Source of the DNA: an uncultured Christensenellaceae bacterium
GTDB taxonomy: Bacteria; Bacillota; Clostridia; Christensenellales; Pumilibacteraceae
Length of the DNA stretch: 64,000 nucleotides
NCBI GenBank assembly: GCA_910587445.1
Contig: CAJULE010000004.1
Span: 1-64,000 of the forward strand
Reading direction: 5' to 3'
Shown here: piece after piece, positions 52,966 through 61,678 of the stretch
Layout: every line of letters starts with the position of its first letter
How positions within the stretch are numbered: position 1 is the stretch's first letter
Position numbers and translations under genes: made by a program
The notes under the pieces: model-generated
Database searches by the model: none
Told to the model about the DNA's origin: nothing
What the model saw: only the letters and a program-made list of their open reading frames with translations

Positions 52966-52994
52966 TTGACAAACTTATCTTATGCGAGTATAAT
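52966..52994 (+). promoter_or_regulatory. Promoter of the MMPL/GLUG operon
   Basis: TTGACA (52966-52971), 17-bp spacer, TATAAT (52989-52994): full consensus, 45 bp before the start at 53039. Confidence 0.85.
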
Positions 52995-53038
52995 TCTAAA
53001 GAACGGCATCGGACGAAAAATTCACGAGGAGGCGGCGC

Positions 53039-55474
53039 ATGAATAAAATAGCAAAATTCATAGTCGAAAAGCGAGCGCTTTTTTTCGTTTTGTTTGCCGC
53101 GCTCATAATCTATGCGATCGTCGGCATACCGAAAGTGGGAATAGAGTACTCCATAACCGCCTATCTCCCGAAAGATACGGATACGGCGAAAGCCCTCGAG
53201 ATAATGGACGAGGAATTCGTCACCTACGGAATGACGAAGATAATGATAAGCAACATTACATACGAGCGCGCCGAAAGTCTTTACGAGGAGATAAAGGAGT
53301 ACGACGGCGTTAAGAGCTTTAATTTCGAAAACAGCTCCGATTACTATAAGGATTCGTGCGCGCTTTTCAACATAACTTTCGACGGAAACGACGAGGACGA
53401 AAGGTCGAAAGCGGCATTCGAAAGGATAAAAAAGCGCCTCGACGGCTACGACTACTGCGTGCCGTCGCCGCTTGTCGAATCGTTTGCCGATATTCTCGCC
53501 AAGGAAATGGTCATAATCCTTGCCATTGCCGCGGCGGTCATAGTGCTCGTGCTGTTGTTCACATCGAAGAGTTTTGCCGAGATACTCGTCTTTCCCATAG
53601 TGTTTATAGTCGCGGCGCTGCTCAATATGGGCACCAATCACTGGTTGGGCAAGATCTCGTTCATCTCGAATTCGGTCTGTATAGTCCTGCAGCTCGCACT
53701 TGCCATAGACTATTCGATAATACTGTGCCACCGCTTTACGGAAGAAAAGGAGAAGCTTCCCGGCAAGCCGAGCGAAGCCATGACCAAGGCTCTCGCAAAA
53801 TCCATTCCCGAAATATCTTCGAGCTCGCTCACGACGGTTTCGGGGCTTGTAGCATTGATGTTCATGCAATTGAGGCTGGGCTACGACCTCGGCATGGTGC
53901 TCGCAAAGAGCATAGTGTGTTCGCTCCTTACGGTCTTTCTTTTGATGCCTGGGCTTTTGATGGCGCTTTCGGGGCTTATGGATAAGTCGCGTCACCGCAA
54001 TTTCGTGCCGAAAATAAACTTTCTGGGAAAGGGCATAGTCAAGATACGCTATGTTTTGCTGCCCGTATTTCTCATAGTATTTTCGCTTGCCGCGTTCTTC
54101 TCGCAACAGCTCGAGTACGTGTACTCCGAAGCGGCAATAGACACGGCGCGCCCCACCGACACCATGATAGCTACGCGCCGCACGGAAGAGGTGTTCGGCT
54201 ACGACAATATGTTCGTCATTCTCGTGCCGAAAGGCGACTACGAAAAAGAACGTCTCGTGCTCGATACGGTCGAGAGCGAAGAGATGATTTCCTCCGCGCT
54301 CGGCATAGCAAATATAGAAATATCCGACGGCTACTATCTTTCCGATACCGTGACATACCGCGATTTTTCCGAAATGCTCGACGTGTCCGAAAGGCTGTCG
54401 CTCAATGCCTTCCGCCTATATGCCGTCGCAAACGGCGACTATTGGGCTGTTACGGGCAATAAAATGGACGAATACGGGGTGACGATAATCGAGCTTCTCG
54501 ACTATCTGTTCGACCACGACGAATATCTCGATTTGGACGGCGAGCAAAGGGCGGACTTCGACGACTTAAAGACGACGCTTAAAGACGGCGAGGCTCAGCT
54601 CATAGGCGAAAACTATACGCGGCTCATCTTCAACATAGACGGCGCACTCGAGGGAGAAGATACGTTTGCTCTCATAGCTCGGCTCATTCCCGCAGTGAAA
54701 GCCATATACCCGGAAGCCATTTTCGCGGGCGAGAGCATGAGCGCGTACGATCTGAACGATTCGTTCGTTTCCGACAATCTGCTCATAAACATACTGACGA
54801 TCGCATTCATATATCTCATACTCATGTTCACTTTCCGAAGTTGGGGCATACCGATAGTTCTCGTTCTTGTCATACAGGGCGCGATTTTCATGAACTTCGC
54901 ATATCCCGTGCTTTTGGGGAACAATCTCTTTTTCTTCGTATATTTGATAGTGAGCGCCATACAGATGGGCGCGACGATAGACTATGCCATAGTCATAACA
55001 AACCGCTATAGGGAACTGCGAAGGGAAGGGCTCGAAAAGAAGCAAGCCGTCATAGATACGCTGTCGCAGAGCTTTCCGACTATTTTCACGTCGGGCTCCA
55101 TAATGACGGTCGCGGCGTTTCTCATCGGCTTTTTGACCAGCCAGCCGCTCATTGCGTCGATCGGCTTGTGTCTCGGTCGCGGCACGCTCATATCCATTCT
55201 TTGCGTAATGACCGTCTTGCCTGCGCTGCTGTACATTCTCGACAAGCCGCTCGAAAAGACGGTGTTCAAAAAGCGGGAGAAGAAGAAAAAGGTAAAACAG
55301 CAGACGCTGTTTGCGCGCATATCCGCATATCTCGACGCGCTTAAAAACGCGCCTGTGCCCGTGGGCGGCAATGCGCCGCTTCCCGAAGCGGAGAAGAGCA
55401 AGGACGCCGAAGAAAACGGCGTTGAGGAAGAAAAAACGGAAGTCGTAGAGGAGGCGAACGGAAATGAAGAATAA
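53039..55474 (+). CDS. MMPL/RND-family transporter
   Basis: This is an 811-residue polytopic membrane protein of the MMPL (RND-superfamily) type. It has the two-fold RND plan: one helix (about 12-31), an exterior domain of ~125 residues, five helices, then a second helix at about 335-358, a larger exterior domain (~215 residues), and five more helices. Family-like segments include AIDYSIILCHRF in the first half and GATIDYAIVITNRYRE in the second, both with the Asp that serves proton coupling. A ~60-residue acidic C-terminal tail follows. Likely exports a lipid or other envelope molecule using the proton gradient. Its last 11 bp overlap the next gene, so its substrate may relate to that surface protein. 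Confidence 0.87.
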   Translation: MNKIAKFIVEKRALFFVLFAALIIYAIVGIPKVGIEYSITAYLPKDTDTAKALEIMDEEFVTYGMTKIMISNITYERAESLYEEIKEYDGVKSFNFENSSDYYKDSCALFNITFDGNDEDERSKAAFERIKKRLDGYDYCVPSPLVESFADILAKEMVIILAIAAAVIVLVLLFTSKSFAEILVFPIVFIVAALLNMGTNHWLGKISFISNSVCIVLQLALAIDYSIILCHRFTEEKEKLPGKPSEAMTKALAKSIPEISSSSLTTVSGLVALMFMQLRLGYDLGMVLAKSIVCSLLTVFLLMPGLLMALSGLMDKSRHRNFVPKINFLGKGIVKIRYVLLPVFLIVFSLAAFFSQQLEYVYSEAAIDTARPTDTMIATRRTEEVFGYDNMFVILVPKGDYEKERLVLDTVESEEMISSALGIANIEISDGYYLSDTVTYRDFSEMLDVSERLSLNAFRLYAVANGDYWAVTGNKMDEYGVTIIELLDYLFDHDEYLDLDGEQRADFDDLKTTLKDGEAQLIGENYTRLIFNIDGALEGEDTFALIARLIPAVKAIYPEAIFAGESMSAYDLNDSFVSDNLLINILTIAFIYLILMFTFRSWGIPIVLVLVIQGAIFMNFAYPVLLGNNLFFFVYLIVSAIQMGATIDYAIVITNRYRELRREGLEKKQAVIDTLSQSFPTIFTSGSIMTVAAFLIGFLTSQPLIASIGLCLGRGTLISILCVMTVLPALLYILDKPLEKTVFKKREKKKKVKQQTLFARISAYLDALKNAPVPVGGNAPLPEAEKSKDAEENGVEEEKTEVVEEANGNEE

Positions 55475-58400
55475 CGGTAAAAAAATTACGATCGCGCTGT
55501 TTGCGCTCCTCGTTTCGGCGTTTTTCGCTTTTCCTACGGCGGCGCTTTCACTCTCTCTTGCGGCGGGCGGAACAAATTATTACATCTGCTACGAAAGCGA
55601 TAACTACCGCGTGCGCGCTTCCAACCGCATGAGCGAGAGCGGCGGAATCTATACGGTGTCGCCCTATATGAGCCGCGGCGATCGCTTCGTGATAAGCGAC
55701 GGAGAGGGGCACCTTTGGGGTGGTGAAAACGGCGAACCCGTAGTCGTTACCGACAGCGGCAGAGTGCGCTACGAAATACGCTTTAACCCGAACGGTTTTG
55801 AAGGCGGCGGATTTGTCGAAGTCGATTACTATGCGCCCGAAGCCTTTACGCTTAAGGCGGGCGGGCAGAGCGTCGAAATGACCTATCTTCGCGCGCAGAC
55901 TCTGCGAGAGGAGTATTACGCATATGTCACGCTCGGCGGCGGAGAGACGCTCGTCGTTGCGGGCGAGGACGGGACGGAGTACGGCGAAACGGGCGCGGGC
56001 AGCGACGGTGCGACGGTCGCGCTCGGCGGCAAATACCGCGTAGCTTTTACGGCGGACGGCGACAATCTGTTCGCCGACGACAAATATCTGGTATTCTCCG
56101 AGTATCCGACCTTATATCTTCTGTGCGAGGAAAACGGCTTCGTTCCCGATGCGGGCTATCTTTTGGAGCGCGACGAATCCGTCGTCGCATACGAGCAGTA
56201 CAAGAGTGAGATAGATGTGCCGACAAAGGATTTCGAGCTTCGTTTTTCGGTGCTCGACGACGATACGAAGGACGAGTATAAGCCGTCGTCTACGGGTAAA
56301 GTGACCGTAAAAGACAAGGGCAGATACGAGGTGCACTACAGTCCCGACCACATCTATTCGGCGAGCGGCGACGAACGTATTCATGTCGAGCTTCGGCGCG
56401 TCGAGGAATTTTACGACGGTTATTTCGTGCTCGGCGATTTCAACGGCTTCACGTTCATAGACGGCGACGAGTTCGAAACCGAGTACGGACTTAAGAAAAA
56501 CGACGACGAAACGACGTTCGACGAATATAAACTGACCCTTAATATAAGCGAGGATATGCTCGGCGAGTTCGACGGAAAAGTCGAGTTTTACATAAGCGAC
56601 GGCGCGTCGATATACCGCCGTCCCACGGGTGCGAACATAGTGATAGACGAGGCTGGAGAGTACGAACTATCCTTTTCGCCCGAACATGACTACGGCAGGG
56701 GATACCGCTATCGCTACGTGCGCATAGGCGACTCCGTCGTGCACGAAACCGTTACGATCCGTTCGGCTCGGCAGCTTGCCGATATTCTCGCCCTCATGAC
56801 CTCGCCCGAGTATTCGCTCGGCAAGACCTTTTTGCTTGCCGCAGACGTCGATCTCGGCGAAGTCGAATATACGCCCGCGCTCGTTTTCGCGGGAGAATTC
56901 GACGGTATGTACCGCAAAATATCCGGCGTTCGCGAAAGGGGCGATACGTCGAACTTCCTGTTCCGCGAAGTGACGAAGGACGGAACTCTGCGCCGCCTTA
57001 GCGTCGATGTAAAGCTTGACTCGGGCGAGCGCGGCACTGCCCTTGTGGGTACCAATAACGGGCTCATGGAAGAAGTCTATGTCACGGGCAATGTTTTCGG
57101 CGACGATTATGTCGGCGCGGTTGCCGCGGTAAACGCTTCGGGCGGAAAAATAAATTCGTGCGGCGCGTCCGCCGAAATAAGCGGCGTCATGAACGTCGGC
57201 GGCATTGTCGGTTTCAATGCCGGCGAAATAAAAAATTCGACTTTTTCGGGCAATGTAAATTCGTCGCCGAAGTCGTCGTCGGAAAGCTCGAGTATGCTGA
57301 ATCTCGGCGGCATAGCCGGGTATTCGACGGGCAATGTGCTTGCCTGCGAGACGACGGGCAACGTCGGTTGCAGACAGGGCAGATATGTCGGCGGCATAGT
57401 CGGACTTTCGAGCGGCGGAGTGTTCTCCTGTAAAAGCGGCGGCGTCGTTTCGGGCGCAAGCTACGCAGGAGGTATAATAGGCTATTACGGGCGCTTCGAC
57501 GGCAACAAGACGGGCGACAGCGACCTCGTGGACTATCTTACGGGCGGCAGGTTCGAGGAATGGCTCGACGAGTATTTCGGAAGCGACGGCAGCGAGTTCG
57601 AGGAGAGCGAGGACAGCGGCGTGCACGAGGTCTACTACTGTATATCGAGCGGCGAGGTCTACTCCGACTCTTACGGTGGCGGCATAGCGGGGCATGCGGG
57701 CGCGACTGCGCTCACCGTAAACGGCTGCGTGTTTACGGGCAAAATCGACGTGCGCTCCTCTCATGCGGGCGGCATTGTCGGGGATCTCGGAGAAGGTACG
57801 GTAAAGGGCTGCCTATCGCTCGGAGACGTTACGGCAGGCGCGAGCTATGCGGGCGGCATTGTCGGTCAGGCGGTCGGCGTGGTGCTTTCCTCTCAGTCGT
57901 CGGCTTATGTCGCCGGAAGGAATTATGTCGGCGGGATCGCCGGCGGCGCAAACCGAATAGAGGGTTGCGTGTCGTATGCTTTTGTCGAGACGCTCGATGC
58001 CGAAAGCAAGACGGGCATGATCGCCGGTGAAGCGAGCCTTGCTCTTTCTAAATATAACTACTATCTAAGCTCGGACGAAAGCGTGGGCGGTATCGACGGC
58101 GTAACGTACGGAAGCGAGAACGATTATAAGGCGTGCGCGCTTTCTTTAAGCGAGATGATGAGCGTGGGAATGCTCTCCGACAAGCTGTACGGCATAAGCG
58201 CCGACGACTTCCTTGCAGGCGAGAACGAGCCTCGCTATCCCGTGCCGAGGACGCTTGCGGAGCTGACTGAGCCGGAGATCTATTCGGATAAGGCGGCGTT
58301 CGAAGCTGCGTTTAATACGGTCGAAGAGCTTTTGAATGAGCTTTCGGATACGGGCGGCAAGGCGGTTGCGACGGTCACGTTCTACACCTACGATTTCGAC

Positions 58401-59012
58401 AGGGAGGAGCACAAGCGTGCCGCGACTTTCCGTTTGCGCGTGGGCGAGGGCATAGCCGAAAGCGATTTGCCGCTCCTTACCGAAGAGGACGGCTGTTTCG
58501 TGCGCTGGGATAGGGACGACTTTTCGTGCTTTACCGAAAATACGCGCGTGTTCGAGCTTTTCGACAGGGTAAAGACGACGCTCGCAAGCGACGGGGAGAT
58601 GAATCCTCTCGTGCTTGTCGAAGGTAAGTTCCACAGCGACGCCGAACTCTCTCTCGAGTATAACGGCGAATATGTTTCGCTCAAGTTTACGCGTGAGGGC
58701 AAAGCCGTGTCGTACGGCGACGTCGTCGTAAAGTACCGCGTCGATGACGTCGAACGCTACGAGATTAACCTCGTGCGCGGCGGCGAGATCGTTTCCGCAA
58801 ATGCGACGGTTGTCGGCGACTATCTGTGTTTTACTCTTTCCGAAGGGTGGGCGTTTGCCGCCGTGGATACGAGCGCGTCGCTTTTCCCGCTTTGGATAAC
58901 TCTCGCTTCCGTGGGCTCTGCGCTCGCAGTCGCGCTTGCGTTCGGTATCCCTCTTGCCGTACTCCGTTTCGGAAAGAAAAAATCGCCGAAAAACGATACG
59001 CAAAATTCTTGA
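55464..59012 (+). CDS. Large GLUG-repeat surface protein with C-terminal anchor
   Basis: This is an 1182-residue secreted protein. The signal peptide ends near residue 34 (LSLAAGG). The first ~420 residues are beta-rich with two similar segments ending in YEVHYSPDH and YELSFSPEH. From about 430 to 900 there are GLUG-type repeats with the pattern VGGIVGxxxGxVxxCxxxGxVxG, expected to form a beta-solenoid. A C-terminal domain and one transmembrane helix (about 1140-1163) with a Lys-rich tail anchor it. The start overlaps the MMPL gene by 11 bp; GGAGG lies upstream inside that gene. Probably an adhesin-like protein; no partner or ligand can be named. Confidence 0.82.
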   Translation: MKNNGKKITIALFALLVSAFFAFPTAALSLSLAAGGTNYYICYESDNYRVRASNRMSESGGIYTVSPYMSRGDRFVISDGEGHLWGGENGEPVVVTDSGRVRYEIRFNPNGFEGGGFVEVDYYAPEAFTLKAGGQSVEMTYLRAQTLREEYYAYVTLGGGETLVVAGEDGTEYGETGAGSDGATVALGGKYRVAFTADGDNLFADDKYLVFSEYPTLYLLCEENGFVPDAGYLLERDESVVAYEQYKSEIDVPTKDFELRFSVLDDDTKDEYKPSSTGKVTVKDKGRYEVHYSPDHIYSASGDERIHVELRRVEEFYDGYFVLGDFNGFTFIDGDEFETEYGLKKNDDETTFDEYKLTLNISEDMLGEFDGKVEFYISDGASIYRRPTGANIVIDEAGEYELSFSPEHDYGRGYRYRYVRIGDSVVHETVTIRSARQLADILALMTSPEYSLGKTFLLAADVDLGEVEYTPALVFAGEFDGMYRKISGVRERGDTSNFLFREVTKDGTLRRLSVDVKLDSGERGTALVGTNNGLMEEVYVTGNVFGDDYVGAVAAVNASGGKINSCGASAEISGVMNVGGIVGFNAGEIKNSTFSGNVNSSPKSSSESSSMLNLGGIAGYSTGNVLACETTGNVGCRQGRYVGGIVGLSSGGVFSCKSGGVVSGASYAGGIIGYYGRFDGNKTGDSDLVDYLTGGRFEEWLDEYFGSDGSEFEESEDSGVHEVYYCISSGEVYSDSYGGGIAGHAGATALTVNGCVFTGKIDVRSSHAGGIVGDLGEGTVKGCLSLGDVTAGASYAGGIVGQAVGVVLSSQSSAYVAGRNYVGGIAGGANRIEGCVSYAFVETLDAESKTGMIAGEASLALSKYNYYLSSDESVGGIDGVTYGSENDYKACALSLSEMMSVGMLSDKLYGISADDFLAGENEPRYPVPRTLAELTEPEIYSDKAAFEAAFNTVEELLNELSDTGGKAVATVTFYTYDFDREEHKRAATFRLRVGEGIAESDLPLLTEEDGCFVRWDRDDFSCFTENTRVFELFDRVKTTLASDGEMNPLVLVEGKFHSDAELSLEYNGEYVSLKFTREGKAVSYGDVVVKYRVDDVERYEINLVRGGEIVSANATVVGDYLCFTLSEGWAFAAVDTSASLFPLWITLASVGSALAVALAFGIPLAVLRFGKKKSPKNDTQNS

Positions 59013-59037
59013 CATATATAAAAAAGTATGGTAAACT
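59009..59037 (+). promoter_or_regulatory. Promoter of the ABC-2/GntR operon
   Basis: TTGACA (59009-59014), 17-bp spacer, TAAACT (59032-59037). The -35 box overlaps the stop codon of the gene before it, so the two transcription units are packed together without a terminator. Confidence 0.75.
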
Positions 59038-59058
59038 GTGTCTATCAAATAGATACAG
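59036..59058. promoter_or_regulatory. Inverted-repeat operator, candidate for the GntR regulator
   Basis: CTGTGTCTAT-CAA-ATAGATACAG: 10-bp arms matching at 9 positions around a 3-bp centre. It overlaps the end of the -10 box and the expected start of transcription. The YtrA-like regulator at 60751 is encoded in the same operon, so autorepression is the simple reading. Confidence 0.65.
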
Positions 59059-59085
59059 TTTATTTTTCGTATCGAGGAGCAGACC

Positions 59086-59946
59086 ATGTGCGATTATGCG
59101 CTCGAAGTGCAGAATTTATGTAAGAATTACGGGTCGTTTTGCCTGAAAGACGTTTCCTTCGATCTTCCCGTGGGCTATATCATGGGCTTTGTCGGAAGGA
59201 ACGGGGCGGGCAAGTCTACGACTATAAAGAGTATATTGAAAATAGTAGAGCCCGCCGGCGGAAGCGTAAAGGTATTCGGCAAGGACATGGCGGGAAACGA
59301 AACGGAGCTCAAAAAGACGATAGCCTATTCTTCCGGCACGTTCGAAAGCTTTCGCGGTACGCAGGCGGATAAGTTTGCCCGCGTTTATGCGTCTTTTTAC
59401 GACGGCTTCGATTTCGATAGGTACGAAGCTCTGAAAAAGCGGTTTGACATCGACGGAAAAAAGAAGCTCAGGGAGCTGTCCGCAGGAATGCGCGTGAAGT
59501 TCTCGGTCGCGCTCGCTCTCTCGCACGAGGCGAAACTCTTTATCTTCGACGAGCCGACAAGCGGACTCGACCCCGTCGCGCGCGACGAAATGCTCGACCT
59601 GTTTAGGGAGATAGTCGAAAACGGCGACAAAAGCGTGCTGTTTTCCACGCATATTACGTCCGATCTCGATAAGTGCGCCGACTATTTGACTCTTATAGAC
59701 GACGGGAAAGTGTACGCAAGCGGCGTCAAAGACGAGATAATATCCTCGCACGCCGTAATAGGGGGCGGCGAAATGACCGACGAAATAAAGCGCATTGCGA
59801 TCGGTTATAAACAGACGTCGCTCGGCTTTACGGCGCTTGTGAAAAAGAGCGACTTGCCTCTTGAAGGAGTGGAATATTCCGCCGATCCCGACATCGAACA
59901 AATGCTTTTATATGCTTCGAAACGCGCTCATTCTTCTTTATCGTGA
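59086..59946 (+). CDS. ABC transporter ATPase (YtrB/EcsA-like)
   Basis: This is a 286-residue ATPase of an ABC-2 type exporter. Walker A GRNGAGKSTT lies at about 38-47, the signature region reads LSAGMRVKF (a variant typical of this subgroup), Walker B is LFIFDEPTSGLDP, and the switch His is in FSTHITSD. The C-terminal ~60 residues diverge from the fold core. It should pair with the permease at 60075. In Bacilli the ytr-type operon responds to cell-wall antibiotics; here the similar regulator and operator suggest a comparable envelope-stress role (inference). Confidence 0.88.
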   Translation: MCDYALEVQNLCKNYGSFCLKDVSFDLPVGYIMGFVGRNGAGKSTTIKSILKIVEPAGGSVKVFGKDMAGNETELKKTIAYSSGTFESFRGTQADKFARVYASFYDGFDFDRYEALKKRFDIDGKKKLRELSAGMRVKFSVALALSHEAKLFIFDEPTSGLDPVARDEMLDLFREIVENGDKSVLFSTHITSDLDKCADYLTLIDDGKVYASGVKDEIISSHAVIGGGEMTDEIKRIAIGYKQTSLGFTALVKKSDLPLEGVEYSADPDIEQMLLYASKRAHSSLS

Positions 59947-59976
59947 CTGTCATTCTGCTTTACGCTTTTTCTTTAT

Positions 59977-60020
59977 GTCATTCTGAGCGGAGCGAAGCGG
60001 AGTCGAAGAATCTAAACCTA
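59977..60020 (+). repeat. GTCATTCTGAGCGG repeat inside the ABC operon
   Basis: A single unit beginning GTCATTCTGAGCGGAGCG and ending GAATCTAAACC, of the same family as the units at 46087 and 61278. A shorter GTCATTCTG lies at 59948, 1 bp after the ATPase stop. It fills the 128 bp between ATPase and permease genes. Confidence 0.65.
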
Positions 60021-60074
60021 TAAAATAACTTTTTCTTTGCAAGAACCAAAAAAATCAAAAGGTACTGTATAAAA

Positions 60075-60749
60075 ATGAAAATGGCAATAAAAATAGCTCG
60101 CGCGCACTTTGCGCTTAACTTTCCGAAAGCTCTCGCTCTCATGTTTTTGATGAGCGCGATCGTCCTTGCACCCAACTATCCGCGCATTGTGGTGGCTTTT
60201 TTTGTCATAATGCCGATAACCTCGCTGTTCGGTTTTATACGAGAACACCGCACCGACGACGTATTTTCCGCCCTTCCCGTAAAACGCGGCGACATAATAA
60301 ACGGGCAGGTGCTTTTTGCCGTCTGTATCGAAATTATCTATATCTCGCTCATGGCGGTGTTCGCCGCCGTTTCCGCGTTTATCCCGTTTGACGGAGCGAC
60401 TATTGCGACGACAAGCGTAGGTATGCACTGTACTCCCGCATTCTTCGGAATAGTTTTCTTTTCCTACGGCATTTTTAACCTCGTCTTTCTCCCGATATAT
60501 TTTCGCGGAGGAAAGAGTTCGCCGTCGCGCGCGCTCGTATCCGTCATTATTGCCGTAGTTTGCTCGCTTTTGCCGTATGCGGGTGCGGAGATTCTCGCGG
60601 TCGTTTCTCCGTTTTTCAAAGACGTGTTCTATTCGTTCGGATCTTCCGTAATAGGTTGGCAACTCGTCATTCTCATTATGTACGCTTTGGTGTTTGCGGC
60701 AGGCTCGGTCTACGGCGCGATTCTTGCCGTCAAGGCTTATTATAAGTAG
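60075..60749 (+). CDS. ABC-2 type permease
   Basis: This is a 224-residue membrane protein with about six hydrophobic segments (for example 19-50, 85-107, 120-145, 150-180, 200-220). The cytoplasmic segment DDVFSALPVKRGDIINGQ is characteristic of ABC-2 permeases of bacitracin/lantibiotic-type exporters. The ribosome site is poor. A dispersed repeat separates it from its ATPase gene, but the stop is 1 bp from the GntR start, so the three genes still form one operon. Confidence 0.82.
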   Translation: MKMAIKIARAHFALNFPKALALMFLMSAIVLAPNYPRIVVAFFVIMPITSLFGFIREHRTDDVFSALPVKRGDIINGQVLFAVCIEIIYISLMAVFAAVSAFIPFDGATIATTSVGMHCTPAFFGIVFFSYGIFNLVFLPIYFRGGKSSPSRALVSVIIAVVCSLLPYAGAEILAVVSPFFKDVFYSFGSSVIGWQLVILIMYALVFAAGSVYGAILAVKAYYK

Positions 60750-60750
60750 A

Positions 60751-61128
60751 ATGAAGATAGTTATAAATCCGAATATATCCGCGCCGCTGTACGAGCAGGT
60801 GTACTCGCAGATCGTTCGCGGCATAGCAAGCGGCGAAATAAAGGAGGGCGAGTGCCTTCCGTCCATTCGTTTTGTCGCTCGCGAGCTTGGAATAGGTATC
60901 ATAACAGTAAAGACCGCATACGAAAAACTCGAGACCGACGGCTTTATCGAGACGGTTGCGGGTAAGGGCTGTTTCGTGCGGCAGAGCAAAGACAGGGCGT
61001 CGCCCGCCGCGCTCCGCCTTGCTCACATTCGGGAAAGACTTTCGGGTGAAGTCGCCTACGCAAGATCGATAGGCGTTACCGAAGAAGAAATGATTTCCGT
61101 TATTCGCGAGCTGTTTTTGCCGCACTGA
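60751..61128 (+). CDS. GntR-family regulator, YtrA subfamily
   Basis: This is a 125-residue short GntR protein. The winged helix-turn-helix covers about 8-75, with PLYEQVYSQIVRGIASGEI, LPSIRFVARELGIGIITVKTAYEKL and GFIETVAGKGCFV-type motifs (cited for helices and wing), then a short helical dimerisation tail, as in YtrA. There is no effector domain, so derepression probably follows a small ligand bound at the dimer or membrane state. ATG 60751 follows the permease stop by 1 bp; the upstream in-frame start lies within the permease. The operator at 59036-59058 is the likely target. Confidence 0.88.
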   Translation: MKIVINPNISAPLYEQVYSQIVRGIASGEIKEGECLPSIRFVARELGIGIITVKTAYEKLETDGFIETVAGKGCFVRQSKDRASPAALRLAHIRERLSGEVAYARSIGVTEEEMISVIRELFLPH

Positions 61129-61171
61129 GAGTGAAGGTGTCACGGCATAGAGCGAGGCATAACAGCCTCCT

Positions 61172-61395
61172 GTCATTTCGAGTTTATTCTTTTTACGTCA
61201 TTTCGAGCGCTTCCGTCTTTGTCATTTGAGCGAAGCGCTTCCTTCTTTGTCATTTCGACCGGAGCGCTTCCTTCTTTGTCATTTCGACCGGAGCGAAGCG
61301 AAGTGGAGAAATCTAAATTAAAAGACCTTTCGACTGCGCTCAAGGTGACAGTGTCACCCCATGTCATTTCGAGCTTGCCGAGAAATCTAAATTGC
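61172..61395 (+). repeat. Tandem GTCATTTCGA repeats
   Basis: GTCATTT begins units at 61172, 61197, 61221, 61249 and 61278 (spacing 24-29 bp), several reading GTCATTTCGACCGGAGCG and joined by CTTCCTTCTTT; another GTCATTTCGAG unit is near 61360. Units end with GAAATCTAAATT. CTGAGGGGATTGTTCT near 61430 matches the end of the repeat at 40817. The 550-bp stretch 61129-61678 has no gene: repeats fill its first part and a promoter its last. Confidence 0.7.
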
Positions 61396-61566
61396 GCAGA
61401 GCGGCGAGAAGCTGTGCTTCGAGCCGGAAGCTGAGGGGATTGTTCTCCCGAGCCTCTTCTCTTGAATATAATTTCCTGTCCTCTTGCAGATTGCGAGAGG
61501 GCTTTTTTTGGGAATGATAAATAGCGAAAATTTTTTCGCATTTAAGAAAAAATTTTGAAATATCCC

Positions 61567-61595
61567 TTGACATTTTGGCTCGGGGGGGGTATACT
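61567..61595 (+). promoter_or_regulatory. Promoter with eight-G tract in its spacer
   Basis: TTGACA (61567-61572), 17-bp spacer, TATACT (61590-61595). Eight consecutive G (61582-61589) abut the -10 box. The -35 flank TTGACATTTTGG resembles TTGACATTTCGG at the promoter at 36280. Slippage in the G-tract would change the spacer from its optimum of 17 bp. Confidence 0.75.
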
Positions 61596-61678
61596 TGACA
61601 TATAAGTGTAGTGCTTGGAAAATTTTTACGTGTAAAAGTATGTATTTTTCAGTAATCATATCGAAAAGGAGAAGGGTT

